A DNA stretch of 64,000 nucleotides from Histomonas meleagridis (taxonomy: Eukaryota; Parabasalia; Tritrichomonadida; Dientamoebidae). Numbering within the stretch: the first letter of the stretch is position 1; each line of letters opens with the position of its first letter. The notes below the pieces were generated by a model. That model had not been told where the DNA came from, did no database searches, and worked only from the letters and a program-made list of their open reading frames with translations. This document shows positions 51,836 through 61,574 of the stretch, piece after piece. The DNA lies in assembly GCA_020186115.1 (NCBI GenBank), contig WSYJ01000081.1, positions 1-64,000 on the forward strand, written 5' to 3'. Made by a program: the position numbers and the translations under genes.

Positions 51836-53971
51836 TCAACTATTCAAGAACGCGTTCAGCTTCAATGCCCCTTCACTTCCCTCTATTGTTTCCACGAAGA
51901 ATATTGCGGCCTGTCTCATCAGCACCACGTTATTGAGCAGCTTCTCTCCGTACGACTGCGTCATCATTCCTGAAATTGCCTGAAAAGCTCTGAACATATA
52001 TTCCGTCTTCGATATGAACATATTTGGCTTTGCCTTATGCACCAAAAAGACGACTGTTGGGAACAGTTCGTTTTCGCCAGCTTCGGGGAATATTTCGAAC
52101 AGCACCTTTTGTATGTTATTTCTTGCGTAAGATATTTCTTTCAAGTAAAGCAGAACGGAGTTACATTCGTATGCGTCATGAATACGATTTATACTTATGT
52201 CGAATCGTGACGTTTCGTTCTTAAGTAATTGTTTGAGCTTAACATTGTCAATGTCTTCAATTAACTCGTCGGAAAGTTGGGAAAACTTTTGGTCGAATTG
52301 TTGCGTATCTGGTAACGCTTTGATGAACAATGGATATGTGCACTTGTCCATGAAATGCAAAAGAATACTTTCGGGCAAAACGTCAAAATGATAGTTGTAG
52401 GTGGTGGTGAATGAGTTCCATCGATTTTGGATCTCGGAAAAAGTCGAAGTAAATGTTGATAATGATTTAAGTTGGATTGCACGAGTGAAAAAGTCGTTCT
52501 TTTCATAGCAAGTACAGACAAGACAATACTGTATAAGAAGATTGTAGTCATAGGATATGGTGGAAAGCTTGTCAAGGAATTGTTTCATGATGGTAAATAT
52601 CGTTATGAATTTTTGGAGCTCAGAGGTGGACTCTTTGAGTTGGCTGGATTCACCTTCAAGAGAATCTTTGAATGACGTGATTAATTTGTCCATTTGAAGT
52701 TTGGAATTAGTCTTTTCTTCATATTGTTCAACAAGATATTGGAAAATTTCAAATTGTACTCGAGCTTTCGCTGATCGGAAGCTAGACGTATGGTCAACAA
52801 GACTTTTTAAGACTTCATCAAGTTGCATATTATTTGGAATTACACTAGCTTCGGCTAAAAGATCATGAAGAACACTGTGTATTTGCAAAAGAGAATCATT
52901 CGATTGGGAAAGTTGTCCACTACCTTTTAATCTCGCAAGATCTTTAACAACAAGTAAATTGTATTCGGATGGCGGTTTTAGCGGTTGTGGAGTTTCGTTT
53001 TTACAATTTGCAACAAGAAGTGCAATGATTTGGACGTCATATGTTGTGAGATAAAACACTCTAGAGTACACAGGAAGAAGCTCTGTTGCTTGGTCGTAAT
53101 AATTAGTTTTATTCGCTTTGCGAAGAATTTCTGAAAATTGATGGACAAATTTTGTTCGTTTTGCTGCTTCTGTAAGCAATATTGCCGCAGCTTCAAGACA
53201 GTCAGCATCTTCACCAATTTGTGAAAAACCATATATGTAGGTTGATACAATAAATTGTTTGAAAAAAGAATGTTTAAGGATCTTGTATCCAAGGTCCTTT
53301 TGTAAAAGGTATTTGACTATGAGAGGACATTGTGAAATGTATCTTTCAGCACCTTTAAGAAATTGTGTCAAAAAATCTTCTGCTTGTAAAGTACTGTTAA
53401 TACTGGATAAGTGAATTGGAATTGTTTCATATATTTTATTGGTGAAAAGTCTAAACTCAGGAATGACAAATAAGGCTCTGCCAAAAGAATATCCTATTTC
53501 CTTGATTGATTTGGTTATAGAAACAATGAAGTCAACGTATTGCTTCTGTTCCTCAGTATGAGAAAGAAGCCCAAAGATTGATGGGATTACACTAAAGGTA
53601 AGTAAATCACGCATTTCAGGTTGCTCAACTCCAAGTTTAAGAATTTCAGTTTGAAAATTAATAGGCTTGTCCCTAAGGAACTTAATTGAGTTTAGGATTA
53701 CAGTAGATTTTCGATCTTCTATTGGCTTATTAATATTTTTGCTTTGGAATAAAGATGAGAAAAATGATGGGTCGATTTTATTGGTATGAATGTCGCGATA
53801 GTAATAGTGACAAAACAAATGAAACTTCTTTGTTGCAAGTACTTGATGTATTATATCGAATAATTTTTGATTCAAGTTTTCAATTCGCTTGGAGTTAAAA
53901 GACTCAATAATCTGCCCTTGCTTTATTTTTTCTTGGATAGAGCTCAGAGAGAGGTTTGGAGTGTTTTCCAT
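51836..53971 (-). CDS. Large alpha-helical protein of unknown function
   Basis: 711 residues from ATG 53971, with MENTPNLSLSSIQEKIKQGQ at the start. The frame is open to an ATG at 54049, but the promoter boxes lie between the two ATGs, so the inner one is chosen. The sequence is almost wholly helical, with regular hydrophobic spacing (KFHLFCHYYYRDIHTNKID; DFLTQFLKGAERYISQC; NKIYETIPIHLSSIN). No signal peptide, membrane helix or zinc motif is seen. GAP-like or vesicle-coat helical folds are conceivable, but I cannot name a family. Codon use and length say it is a real gene. Confidence 0.65.
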   Translation of the reverse strand: MENTPNLSLSSIQEKIKQGQIIESFNSKRIENLNQKLFDIIHQVLATKKFHLFCHYYYRDIHTNKIDPSFFSSLFQSKNINKPIEDRKSTVILNSIKFLRDKPINFQTEILKLGVEQPEMRDLLTFSVIPSIFGLLSHTEEQKQYVDFIVSITKSIKEIGYSFGRALFVIPEFRLFTNKIYETIPIHLSSINSTLQAEDFLTQFLKGAERYISQCPLIVKYLLQKDLGYKILKHSFFKQFIVSTYIYGFSQIGEDADCLEAAAILLTEAAKRTKFVHQFSEILRKANKTNYYDQATELLPVYSRVFYLTTYDVQIIALLVANCKNETPQPLKPPSEYNLLVVKDLARLKGSGQLSQSNDSLLQIHSVLHDLLAEASVIPNNMQLDEVLKSLVDHTSSFRSAKARVQFEIFQYLVEQYEEKTNSKLQMDKLITSFKDSLEGESSQLKESTSELQKFITIFTIMKQFLDKLSTISYDYNLLIQYCLVCTCYEKNDFFTRAIQLKSLSTFTSTFSEIQNRWNSFTTTYNYHFDVLPESILLHFMDKCTYPLFIKALPDTQQFDQKFSQLSDELIEDIDNVKLKQLLKNETSRFDISINRIHDAYECNSVLLYLKEISYARNNIQKVLFEIFPEAGENELFPTVVFLVHKAKPNMFISKTEYMFRAFQAISGMMTQSYGEKLLNNVVLMRQAAIFFVETIEGSEGALKLNAFLNS

Positions 53972-54010
53972 TTTGAGAAAACCGTCTGTAGACTTAACGG
54001 TTTTATTTTT
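53972..54010 (-). promoter_or_regulatory. Promoter of the helical-protein gene
   Basis: On the minus strand AAAACCGTTAAG and, 11 bp later, AGACGGTTTTCTCAAA (53980-54005 and following) give two opposed Myb/M3-type boxes and a TCA-type initiator ending at ATG 53971. Confidence 0.55.
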
Positions 54011-54180
54011 TTTTAGAAGTTTTATGAAATGTATAAAAAATATCCACATTTTTAATAAAACTATACACCATATCCTAAAATAAGAAGAAACTCTAGAAGC
54101 ACGTTTCGTTTTGTTGAGTAAAAAAAAAAAATTAATTAATGATTTATCTTATAATTTTTAAATTAAATAATAAAATTATT

Positions 54181-54939
54181 TTATTTATTATCTAGCTTAA
54201 AGAAGAAATGATAGATCATAAAGAAAAAACAATAGATTAATGAACAGATGAACATTATGATTTCCTTAAAATTCAGTTTTGATTTTCCTTTCCTTCTATC
54301 TTCAAAGGTTATGGGTACTTCTTGGAATGACTCTGCAAAGTACTTTGATAGAAATGCTGCTTCAAGTTGAAATGAGAAACCTGTCGCTTTTGAGTATTTA
54401 ACAATGTTAGAAAATACATTTCTTGAGTATAATCTGAATGACCCTGTGATATCAGAATTAGGTATGCGCAATATAAATTTCCCGATGAAATTCGCTGCAC
54501 TTGAGATAAAAGTTCTCTTGTAATCCCAACCTGAGACACCACCATCACCCGTATATCGAGAACTGAATACAACAGAGGAGTTCGAATTGTCAAGAGATTT
54601 GAAAAATTCAGGAATGTAAATTGGGTTATGGGAAAAATCTGCATCCATTATCAAAATATAGTCTCCCTTGGACCTTCTGAAGGCATGTCTGTATGCAGAA
54701 CCGATCCCGAGTTTGGCTTCTCTTTCCAATAAATGAACATTTTTATTTGGGTATTTAGAAACTATTTTAGCTGTTTCATCTTGGCTGTTATCATCAACAA
54801 CAATGATTTCAAAATTTGTATTTGAAATTTGCTTAAATGTTTCAAATAATTTATCAAGTAATTGTTTTATGTTTTCTGCTTCGTTATAAGTTGGAATTAT
54901 TACAGAGCACATCTTATTCGTGCCTTTGGCTTCAGTCAT
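54181..54939 (-). CDS. DPM1: Dolichol-phosphate mannosyltransferase
   Basis: 252 residues. The GT2 fold shows CSVIIPTYNEAENI, EIIVVDDNSQDET, LGIGSAYRHAF, the metal-binding DADFSHNP, and ITGSFRLYSR with GFSFQLE. The enzyme makes dolichol-phosphate mannose for N-glycans and GPI-type anchors at the ER. A C-terminal hydrophobic helix (IIMFICSLIYCFFFMIYHFF, about 226-246) makes it the yeast type, which anchors itself and needs no DPM2 or DPM3. That is a useful trait in trichomonads. ATG 54939 gives the normal start. Confidence 0.9.
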   Translation of the reverse strand: MTEAKGTNKMCSVIIPTYNEAENIKQLLDKLFETFKQISNTNFEIIVVDDNSQDETAKIVSKYPNKNVHLLEREAKLGIGSAYRHAFRRSKGDYILIMDADFSHNPIYIPEFFKSLDNSNSSVVFSSRYTGDGGVSGWDYKRTFISSAANFIGKFILRIPNSDITGSFRLYSRNVFSNIVKYSKATGFSFQLEAAFLSKYFAESFQEVPITFEDRRKGKSKLNFKEIIMFICSLIYCFFFMIYHFFFKLDNK

Positions 54940-55440
54940 GTTTGGCTTTGTTAAATCTGTCCAACAGTCGTTAGTAAATAAAAAAAAACTTTCTCAATTG
55001 AGGCATTCTTTTACATTCAAATTTCAAAGAAAAAAACTGCCACCCTACACAATTTTTGCCGCTTTTTATTTGATGAAATTGTCTGGGAGATAGTCGCTGG
55101 GACATGAAGAACGCCACTGTTTGTGGCTCACATACTTAGAACAGCATTCTTTTTTAGACTCATCATATGTGATGTAGTCTAGTCATGAAAGGAGCATTAG
55201 AATTATGTGAGAAGGAAAAAACAAATGACTTTTTTTTGTAAATATTTTGAAGATCAAAAAGATTTTTTTTCAAGAGGTATTATTAAAAAAAAATGTTGTT
55301 TTAGGATAAAGCTTGAGCCATAACCAGTGAAAACATATTTTTGTTTGTAAATTTGAATAAACATTTGAAGTCTCAGGCTAGCAAAATTCAAAATGATATT
55401 TTGCGAATTGTATAAACTACACAGTCGTTTACTTGGCAAA
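54940..55440. other. Gap of about 500 bp upstream of DPM1
   Basis: No gene or clear repeat is seen. A weak minus-strand frame (55439-55254) has no support. Confidence 0.35.
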
Positions 55441-56560
55441 TCTATATTTGCTATTAAGCTAAAGCATTTGATTCATGTTTTGCTGTAAAAAATATTACAA
55501 TTCCAACATATGTTCAAAGCTTTACATCTGGTAGAGTATTTTCAAAAATGTTTTATTCTTGAAGTTATTAAAGTAGAAGAAAAAAATACAGTATATTCTT
55601 ATCATGAAATTGATAGAGTTTTTTATTTAAAATCATGGTAATTTGCCTTTCTTATGTGCAAACCAATAGCAAATAAAAATACTGAATCATTAATACAATT
55701 ACAACTATCGATGAATATGTGTTTAATAATCAAGTTATACATCCAATAAAAGGTGCAATTAATGTTGATACTATTGGAAATTATGCATTTGAAAATTTTA
55801 ATGCATTAAAGAGTTTCGAAACTAATTATTGTGCATTTTATGTTCATCGATTCAAACAATTGTTTTATCAGATAATGTCAAAGCAATAGAAACTTTTGCA
55901 TTTACAAATGTTCAAGTTTAAGTTCATATAGTTTTAGTAAATCCTTTCAATTATTGACATCTTTAACTGAAGCTAATATTCTTAGCTGTACTCAAACAAT
56001 TGGTGCACATACTTTTTAACATCGTGAAAAGTACAATACCTGAAACTATTAATGATTATACATTTTCAAATTGTTATTATCTTTCATTCATTTACAGCTG
56101 AAGAAATGTAGTTGTATTTCATTAAATCAGATAATACTTGGTGTAAATATTGCAAATTGATAGAAGAGCTTTTTCTTATTTTAAATTTACAAGCTTTGAA
56201 GATCCTGATCAAGTTAATATGACAATTAATGATTTTGCATCAATACAACTTCCAAAAAATTTATGAACAATTGACAATTATGCATTTTATGGATGTGAAA
56301 ACGCAAAAATTCCATTTAATGAAAACATTTCAACAACTCTTACGGATTTGTAAGTTGTACAGCATTTGATACGCTTAAACTTCCATCAAATCTCAAAACT
56401 ATCATGTACATTCTTTATTTGTTACATTTGAAACGAAATTTCGTAACACTTGAAATTCCATCATTATCAAGTATACTTTGGACAATGTATTCCTAAACTG
56501 GTCAATTCATTGTTATAAATATTTGCTTATGAATAAAACAAAAAAAAATTTTTTATTATG
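55441..56560 (+). pseudogene. Degenerate BspA-like leucine-rich repeat gene
   Basis: Traces of BspA repeats occur in all three plus frames, for example VDTIGNYAFENFNALKSFE (about 55765-55825), ITIPTYVQSFTSG (about 55490), a later TIDNYAFYGCENAKIP (about 56265-56315) and LKLPSNLKTI (about 56380). Many stops and frameshifts break it, so it is far older than the BspA pseudogene at 27447. No start or membrane anchor can be placed. Confidence 0.65.
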
Positions 56561-56661
56561 AAAATAAAAATATTTTATATGAATTAATGAATTTGCAAAA
56601 GGATCATATTATCTCAACTAACATTTCATAAATTTATCAATGAAAATATTCCGAAAGATAA

Positions 56662-56689
56662 AAATACATTCTGTGCACAGAATGTATTT
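56662..56689. promoter_or_regulatory. 28-bp perfect palindrome upstream of surface-protein paralog 3
   Basis: The half-site AAATACATTCTGTG is followed at once by its exact reverse complement. It lies 164 bp before ATG 56853. A dimeric regulator site or a cruciform are the simplest readings. Confidence 0.55.
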
Positions 56690-56822
56690 CGAGTTACTTA
56701 TATAAAGAATAATTTTAGGGCTTACAAAACATACATACGATAGAAATTTGAATGGCTTTGGCGTTACATGTATCGTGTTTGGCTTTTTCAAAAGTCCTAT
56801 CGTACTGCTTGTTCAAACAGTT

Positions 56823-56852
56823 ATAACCGTTTTCCCAGGCACATATCACTGA
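56823..56852 (+). promoter_or_regulatory. Promoter of surface-protein paralog 3
   Basis: ATAACCGTTTTCCC (56824-56837) is a Myb/M3-type box, and TATCACTGA (56845-56853 region) is a TCA-type initiator abutting the ATG. Confidence 0.55.
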
Positions 56853-58028
56853 ATGTTTTTCTTTTTAATAGGATTAACTCTCGGAGCAACTACTGATTTT
56901 CAATATATTTATTTTGACATGAAGGAAGTCTGTCCTAAGGTGACTGAAGTAACACCAGAAATGAAGGAAGAGTATAATAATTGTTCTAAAAATTATGCTC
57001 CAGAATACTGCGAAGTACTTGGAAAGATCATTGACCTTTATCCAACTCTTGATCTTTATTGCCCAGAATTAACAGAAGCTTCGACTATTGGAAATATAAT
57101 CAGCAAGAATGCATACATTGGCCCATTTTCTAGTACCCCTGACAACCCCGTTGACCTATCACCCTCCTCTGCCAAAAAGAGTGTTTATATAGGCTATTAC
57201 ATGAGTAGTCTCCAAACCGATGTTGTTTATTATAAAAATCAAGATTTAACCAACTCAGTATCGCAAATTATTTTCAGCTCGCACAGTACGGAAATCAATG
57301 GGACAATCAAAGTTCCCAAAGCAGTTTTATATCATACACTATTAACAGGCAAACTTGAAACTGACGAACTCTACACCACTGATCTCGCCCAACTCAACGA
57401 ATCCACAGCATCTAGTAAAACATTTATTATCAATGACAAACTCACATCCATCAAAGTTGATTCTAATCAATTAACACTTGAAGTTACAGATGAAGACGAA
57501 GAAACCACTGAATATGTCATACCAAACTCCCAAACATCCAAAGTAAGTATTATGGTCGATCCATATATTTCAGACTCATATGATATCACAATAAATCTTT
57601 CTGATAATGTCAAGACTCCACAGCCAATCAAAATCATCTTTGACCAACCATTCTATGGATTCTTTGAGAATTTGGTTAAAAACTATTATCTTTTTGAGAA
57701 AGTGAAATTGCATGGAGTCACTGACATTAAGCCATTCTTAAACGCTAAAATCGGTTTCGTTTTTAATGGCAATTGGAAGGATACGACCGGATTTAGTTTG
57801 ACACTCGGAAGCTCAAAAGCAAATCAAAATAAAATTGACACAAAAGGAATTCCAAGTTCTGTAAAATATGAACTTGTCGAAGTTAACACATTCGAACCAA
57901 CATCATCGAGGAAGCCAATGATAATTGCATACGTATCGGTAATTATATGCCTTGCAATTGGCGTGATAGCAGTTATAGTCATCGTAAAGGATAAGTGCAA
58001 GAGAAATAAGTACGATCCACTTAATTAA
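56853..58028 (+). CDS. Type I membrane surface protein (distant paralog 3)
   Basis: 391 residues. Signal peptide MFFFLIGLTLGAT, Cys-containing region (EVCPKVTEVTPEMKEEYNNC; YAPEYCEVLG), beta-rich ectodomain and a transmembrane helix (about 356-378, MIIAYVSVIICLAIGVIAVI) with a short basic tail ending YDPLN. The part KVSIMVDPYISDSYDITINL and IKIIFDQPFYGFFENL has the same order as NVGIVVSPF...IDIHFDDPFSSILFGFL of the gene at 24687. So the three proteins share a fold though identity is low. It lacks the repeat stalk. Host-contact role is inference. Confidence 0.75.
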   Translation: MFFFLIGLTLGATTDFQYIYFDMKEVCPKVTEVTPEMKEEYNNCSKNYAPEYCEVLGKIIDLYPTLDLYCPELTEASTIGNIISKNAYIGPFSSTPDNPVDLSPSSAKKSVYIGYYMSSLQTDVVYYKNQDLTNSVSQIIFSSHSTEINGTIKVPKAVLYHTLLTGKLETDELYTTDLAQLNESTASSKTFIINDKLTSIKVDSNQLTLEVTDEDEETTEYVIPNSQTSKVSIMVDPYISDSYDITINLSDNVKTPQPIKIIFDQPFYGFFENLVKNYYLFEKVKLHGVTDIKPFLNAKIGFVFNGNWKDTTGFSLTLGSSKANQNKIDTKGIPSSVKYELVEVNTFEPTSSRKPMIIAYVSVIICLAIGVIAVIVIVKDKCKRNKYDPLN

Positions 58029-58171
58029 CAAAAATAGTAAACAAATCACCAGCAATATAACGATCATTTTTGACGGTTATGTAAACGATAGATTCACAAA
58101 TTCATTTCATGTCGTGATATAACTTTTTGAATGAAAAAAGGAGTTTTTTCCGGTTTGGTCAACCTTTCGAA

Positions 58172-58627
58172 ATGGGTCGTCTCCATTCTCCTGGTAAAGG
58201 TATTTCTGGTTCAACAATCCCATACCGCAGAACAGCACCACATTGGCTCCAACTTTCTGGTGAAAACGTTGTCCAACTCATTTGTGACTATGCTAAGAAA
58301 GGAATCAGACCATCACAAATTGGTGAAAAGCTCCGTGATAGTCATGGTGTTGGCCAAGTTCGCGCAGTCACAGGCAATAAGGTTCTCCGCATTCTTAAGG
58401 CTAATGGATTAGCACCAGCTCTTCCAGAAGAATTATACTATTTAATCAAGAAAGCAGTCAACGTTCGTAAGCACCTCGAAAGGTCTAGCCACGACATTGA
58501 TGGCAAGTACCGTCTTATTCTTATCGAATCCCGTATCCATCGTCTTGCTCGTTACTACAAGGCAAGACGTATAATTGCACCAAACTGGAAGTACAACGCC
58601 CAAACAGCATCTGCTCTTACTGCTTAA
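58172..58627 (+). CDS. RPS13: Small ribosomal subunit protein uS15 (RPS13)
   Basis: 151 residues, exactly the usual length. It starts [20 protein letters not shown] and holds [37 protein letters not shown] and [14 protein letters not shown], ending TASALTA, all diagnostic. uS15 sits in the 40S central domain. The frame extends upstream to a TTG at 58127, but that stretch is not conserved; ATG 58172 is the family start. An upstream out-of-frame ATG at 58131 would lie in the leader if transcription starts near the GACGGTTATG box (58072). Confidence 0.95.
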   Translation: MGRLHSPGKGISGSTIPYRRTAPHWLQLSGENVVQLICDYAKKGIRPSQIGEKLRDSHGVGQVRAVTGNKVLRILKANGLAPALPEELYYLIKKAVNVRKHLERSSHDIDGKYRLILIESRIHRLARYYKARRIIAPNWKYNAQTASALTA

Positions 58628-58817
58628 ACTACATCTGATGTGAAATTTTAATTTTCTTATTTAATCATTACACATTATTCTTAAATTGAAATCACGTTTC
58701 TTTTCACCAATGATCTTTGATGTGATCATTTGGAAAACACATTTTATTCCAAGAAAACATTTTTGTTGTTTAGCGACAAATGTCAAAGAACTTTTTCACA
58801 TTAATAACCGTCAGCAA

Positions 58818-59363
58818 ATGGATCAGGTTCTAAACAGAAGAAGCTGCAGAAAATTCATCCGTGATCAAAAAGTCCCACGCGAAGATATTGAAAAGATAGT
58901 CAACGCGGCGCGTAACTACCCATGCTCTCTTGGAAACCAAAATGTTGATTTCCTTGTCATCACAAATCAAGAAATCATCGATAAAATCAGTTCTCAGGTT
59001 CACCAAGGAACCCCTGAATTCCTTAATTACCTTGATGCCCGTAAAGAGAAATATTCACTTCAATCTACAATTTGGTGTGATGCTCCTTGTGTCATCTTCG
59101 GGATCTATAATAGTGAAAAAGGCAAACGTGGTGAAACAAACTGTGGCGCAGCTATGGTCTCTGTCATTGATGCTGCTGTCGAACTTGGTTATGCAACTCT
59201 TCCAGTTTTAATGGCATCTAATCCACCACAAAACAAGTTCACATCTGAAATTCTTGGAATCCCTACCGACCGCATTGGTCTTTCCGTTGCAATTGGAAAG
59301 CCAGATCCAAGCTTTAAGCCAGACGAGAAAACCACAAAAACCCAAGTTCACTTCATTGAGTAA
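58818..59363 (+). CDS. Nitroreductase-family flavoenzyme
   Basis: 181 residues from ATG 58818, chosen because ATAACCGTCAGCA directly precedes it and the family starts there (the frame runs back to a TTG at 58686). Signatures: LNRRSCRKF (FMN phosphate-binding arginines near the N-terminus), NAARNYPCSLGNQNVDFLV and CGAAMVSVIDAAVELGYAT, then ILGIPTDRIGLSVAIGKP. The enzyme should reduce nitro or quinone compounds with NAD(P)H and FMN as a dimer. Nitroreductases of this type in trichomonads have been discussed for nitroimidazole reduction and are commonly of bacterial origin; neither is shown here. Its 3' end lies 19 bp from that of FEN1. Confidence 0.88.
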   Translation: MDQVLNRRSCRKFIRDQKVPREDIEKIVNAARNYPCSLGNQNVDFLVITNQEIIDKISSQVHQGTPEFLNYLDARKEKYSLQSTIWCDAPCVIFGIYNSEKGKRGETNCGAAMVSVIDAAVELGYATLPVLMASNPPQNKFTSEILGIPTDRIGLSVAIGKPDPSFKPDEKTTKTQVHFIE

Positions 59364-59382
59364 AGTACACAAAAATTATTTG

Positions 59383-60474
59383 TCACTTTTTATTACTTTT
59401 CGGCGCTTTCTTTGGAGGCAACTGTGCTTTCTTCTTTGGTGCTGAAGGCATTACAGAGAAAAAGGAATCCATTCTGGTTTGTTGGCCTCCTTGTTTTGCC
59501 TTGATAAGTTTCTGTGCAATGGATTCAACTCTTCCTTGGTTGAATCCTTTTTCTTCTACAAGAAACTTGATCATTTCTTCTTTGTTAGGCTTTCCCCATT
59601 TGAATACTAATCCTTCTGTGACAACTTCGTGATGTAAAAACATATCACGAGCTGATTGATAATCAAAATCATCAGGCACTGGATACTTATTTTTGTCAAT
59701 CGTTTTAACTACATTTTCGATAGTTTTGTGTTGCTTAATTAATTCATATGCACGTTTTGGACCAATATTTTTAATGGTATTTGTATAATCACATCCACAC
59801 AAAATACAAAAATCGATAAATTGTTCATGTGTAAGCTGTGTTTCTTCAAGAACTTTTTCATAAGAGATGGAGACAATCTCATCGGGTTTGGCAATATGAC
59901 GAATCAGAACTGGAGTAGCATGAGCAAGTGAATCCATATCTTCTGTAGCTGTGGCTTCAGCAAGTCCAGCTTTGCATAAGGCAGCACATTCTGCTTCAGC
60001 TTCACATGGTGCTTCAACATATGGGATTCCCATGCACTTGAGAAGTCGCTTACATTCCTCTACCTGCTGTGGGTCCATACGAACTGTTCTTCTACTAAAA
60101 CGATTGATATCTTCTTCATTTCCAGCTTCAATTGCAGCTTCAAGTTGGGCTTCTGCTTCTTGCCTTCTTTCAGCACGCTTTTGAAGTTCGGCGCTTTTAA
60201 CTTCTGGTGGTTTTCCATCAAAAACATATATTGGCTTGATACCATTAGTAATGAAATTGACTGTTCTTGTTAAGATACCTTGGAGATGTGATGTGGTATT
60301 TCCTTCTTCGTCAACTAATTGATTTCCAATATGACGAACAGAAACAAGAAATTGATAGATTTGTAAAGATGCATCTATTGCTATTGTTTTCCCCATTAAT
60401 TGATCAATTCTTATTTTTTTAATAGCCGATGGGGCATGTTTTTCTATAAATTTCATGAGATTCTTTACTCCCAT
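59383..60474 (-). CDS. FEN1: Flap endonuclease 1
   Basis: 363 residues. The active-site acids are all present: D34 (AIDASLQIYQFL), D86 (VFDGKPP), E159 and E161 (CEAEAEC), D180 and D182 (TEDMDS) and D230 (CGCDYTNTI). N-terminus MGVKNLMKF has the buried amino-end glycine. A canonical PIP box, QTRMDSFF, occupies 332-339, before a Lys-rich tail. It trims 5' flaps in Okazaki fragment maturation and base excision repair, bound to PCNA. ATG 60474. It is convergent with the nitroreductase gene. Confidence 0.96.
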   Translation of the reverse strand: MGVKNLMKFIEKHAPSAIKKIRIDQLMGKTIAIDASLQIYQFLVSVRHIGNQLVDEEGNTTSHLQGILTRTVNFITNGIKPIYVFDGKPPEVKSAELQKRAERRQEAEAQLEAAIEAGNEEDINRFSRRTVRMDPQQVEECKRLLKCMGIPYVEAPCEAEAECAALCKAGLAEATATEDMDSLAHATPVLIRHIAKPDEIVSISYEKVLEETQLTHEQFIDFCILCGCDYTNTIKNIGPKRAYELIKQHKTIENVVKTIDKNKYPVPDDFDYQSARDMFLHHEVVTEGLVFKWGKPNKEEMIKFLVEEKGFNQGRVESIAQKLIKAKQGGQQTRMDSFFSVMPSAPKKKAQLPPKKAPKSNKK

Positions 60475-61004
60475 TATGAAAAAATTAAAAGATCGCGGAA
60501 AGATATTTAAACGTACGTTATCAAATCCACTTTTTCAGAAAAATCGAAAGTTAAACGGCATCTTGTAACTTTGTTACATCGTTCAATAACTTACAAATTT
60601 TAATTGTGTTCTAATAATATTTCTGTTTAGTAATTTCCCACATTTTTGTTTATTTTTTTTTTATTAATAATTTAATTTCTTCAAGTTAATGTCATGAATT
60701 TTAGAGACTCTTTTTTAAAATCATTTTCTAGTTACATTATGTTATTCTTTAGAAAATAACAAATAAAGGACGCTTTCAATTTTTTTTATGGTTCTAATAC
60801 TATTATTTGAACACGAAATTCTTTTACTTTATAATATAACAAATAATTATTTTGCTTAGTAGAGTGGATAAGCATGTCCAAAACTAATATTATCATATGC
60901 TTTTTGGGAATCGTAGGTTTTTTTAAAAAAATTGTCTTTTGCTCAAAACTTCTATCTTCAACTATAAATATCGAAACTAACATTTTTTACCTCACAATAA
61001 TTTC
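60475..61004. other. Gap of about 530 bp between FEN1 and the CaaX-protein gene
   Basis: AACGTACGTT (about 60510) upstream of FEN1 is a 10-bp palindrome of two overlapped AACGT half-boxes. CTCACAATAATTTC abuts ATG 61005 as a TCA-type initiator. Nothing else is seen. Confidence 0.4.
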
Positions 61005-61205
61005 ATGTCAGAAGGGGATATGGCCAATGGTGAAGCACCAAAAGAAGAAGTTCAAGAAGAGCAAAATAATGGAAACAATGAAAATAACGAAACAACCAAT
61101 AACCAAAACGAAGGAGAAACAAATGAAAAAACTGATAATGAAAAGAACGAAGAAGCCGAGAAGCATAAAGATGAAAAGAGGAAAGCTCGGTGTATTTTCC
61201 TTTAA
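61005..61205 (+). CDS. Small acidic CaaX-box protein
   Basis: 66 residues of disordered, Asn/Glu/Thr-rich sequence (GEAPKEEVQEEQNNGN) ending KHKDEKRKARCIFL. The last four residues, CIFL, form a CaaX box of the geranylgeranyl type, preceded by a basic cluster. So the protein is expected to be prenylated and membrane-held. It is too short and too disordered for a Ras-like GTPase and has no coiled coil like a G-gamma subunit. The frame, the initiator at its start and the exact end make chance unlikely. Confidence 0.6.
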   Translation: MSEGDMANGEAPKEEVQEEQNNGNNENNETTNNQNEGETNEKTDNEKNEEAEKHKDEKRKARCIFL

Positions 61206-61541
61206 TCAAGTTTAATTAAAAAATTCATTTTAATCTTTTTGGAAATAATATTCTGATTAAATCTGGTCATTTCATCTCAAAATTTTGAAGTTTTCAGAGA
61301 AACACTGAGATATTATCTATATAAACACAATTATTGACAGTGTAAACAAGCAAATTTTATTTTGCCTGAAAACTGAATCAAAAATTCCTGACTTTTCTCT
61401 TTATCAATTTGTAAGATTTCTTCTTACTCAAAGCTACAAGCATATATTTCGATTTGAGACCAAAAAGGCATTGCATTTTGTTGTAGCTAGCATTGTATTA
61501 TTGGAAATTTATAGGACAACATGTTGAAATTTTTATTCTAG
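61206..61541. other. Gap of about 335 bp upstream of the CDT2-like gene
   Basis: No gene is seen. ATG 61521 opens only six codons before TAG 61539, in the frame of the next gene. TGTCACTTTTCC (about 61545-61556) is a TCA-type initiator. Confidence 0.4.
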
Positions 61542-61574
61542 ATCTGTCACTTTTCCTTTTGTATTCAGCCTCTA

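Noticed and set aside
55254-55439. Small minus-strand frame upstream of DPM1
   Set aside because: No start context or protein family; AT-rich chance frame.
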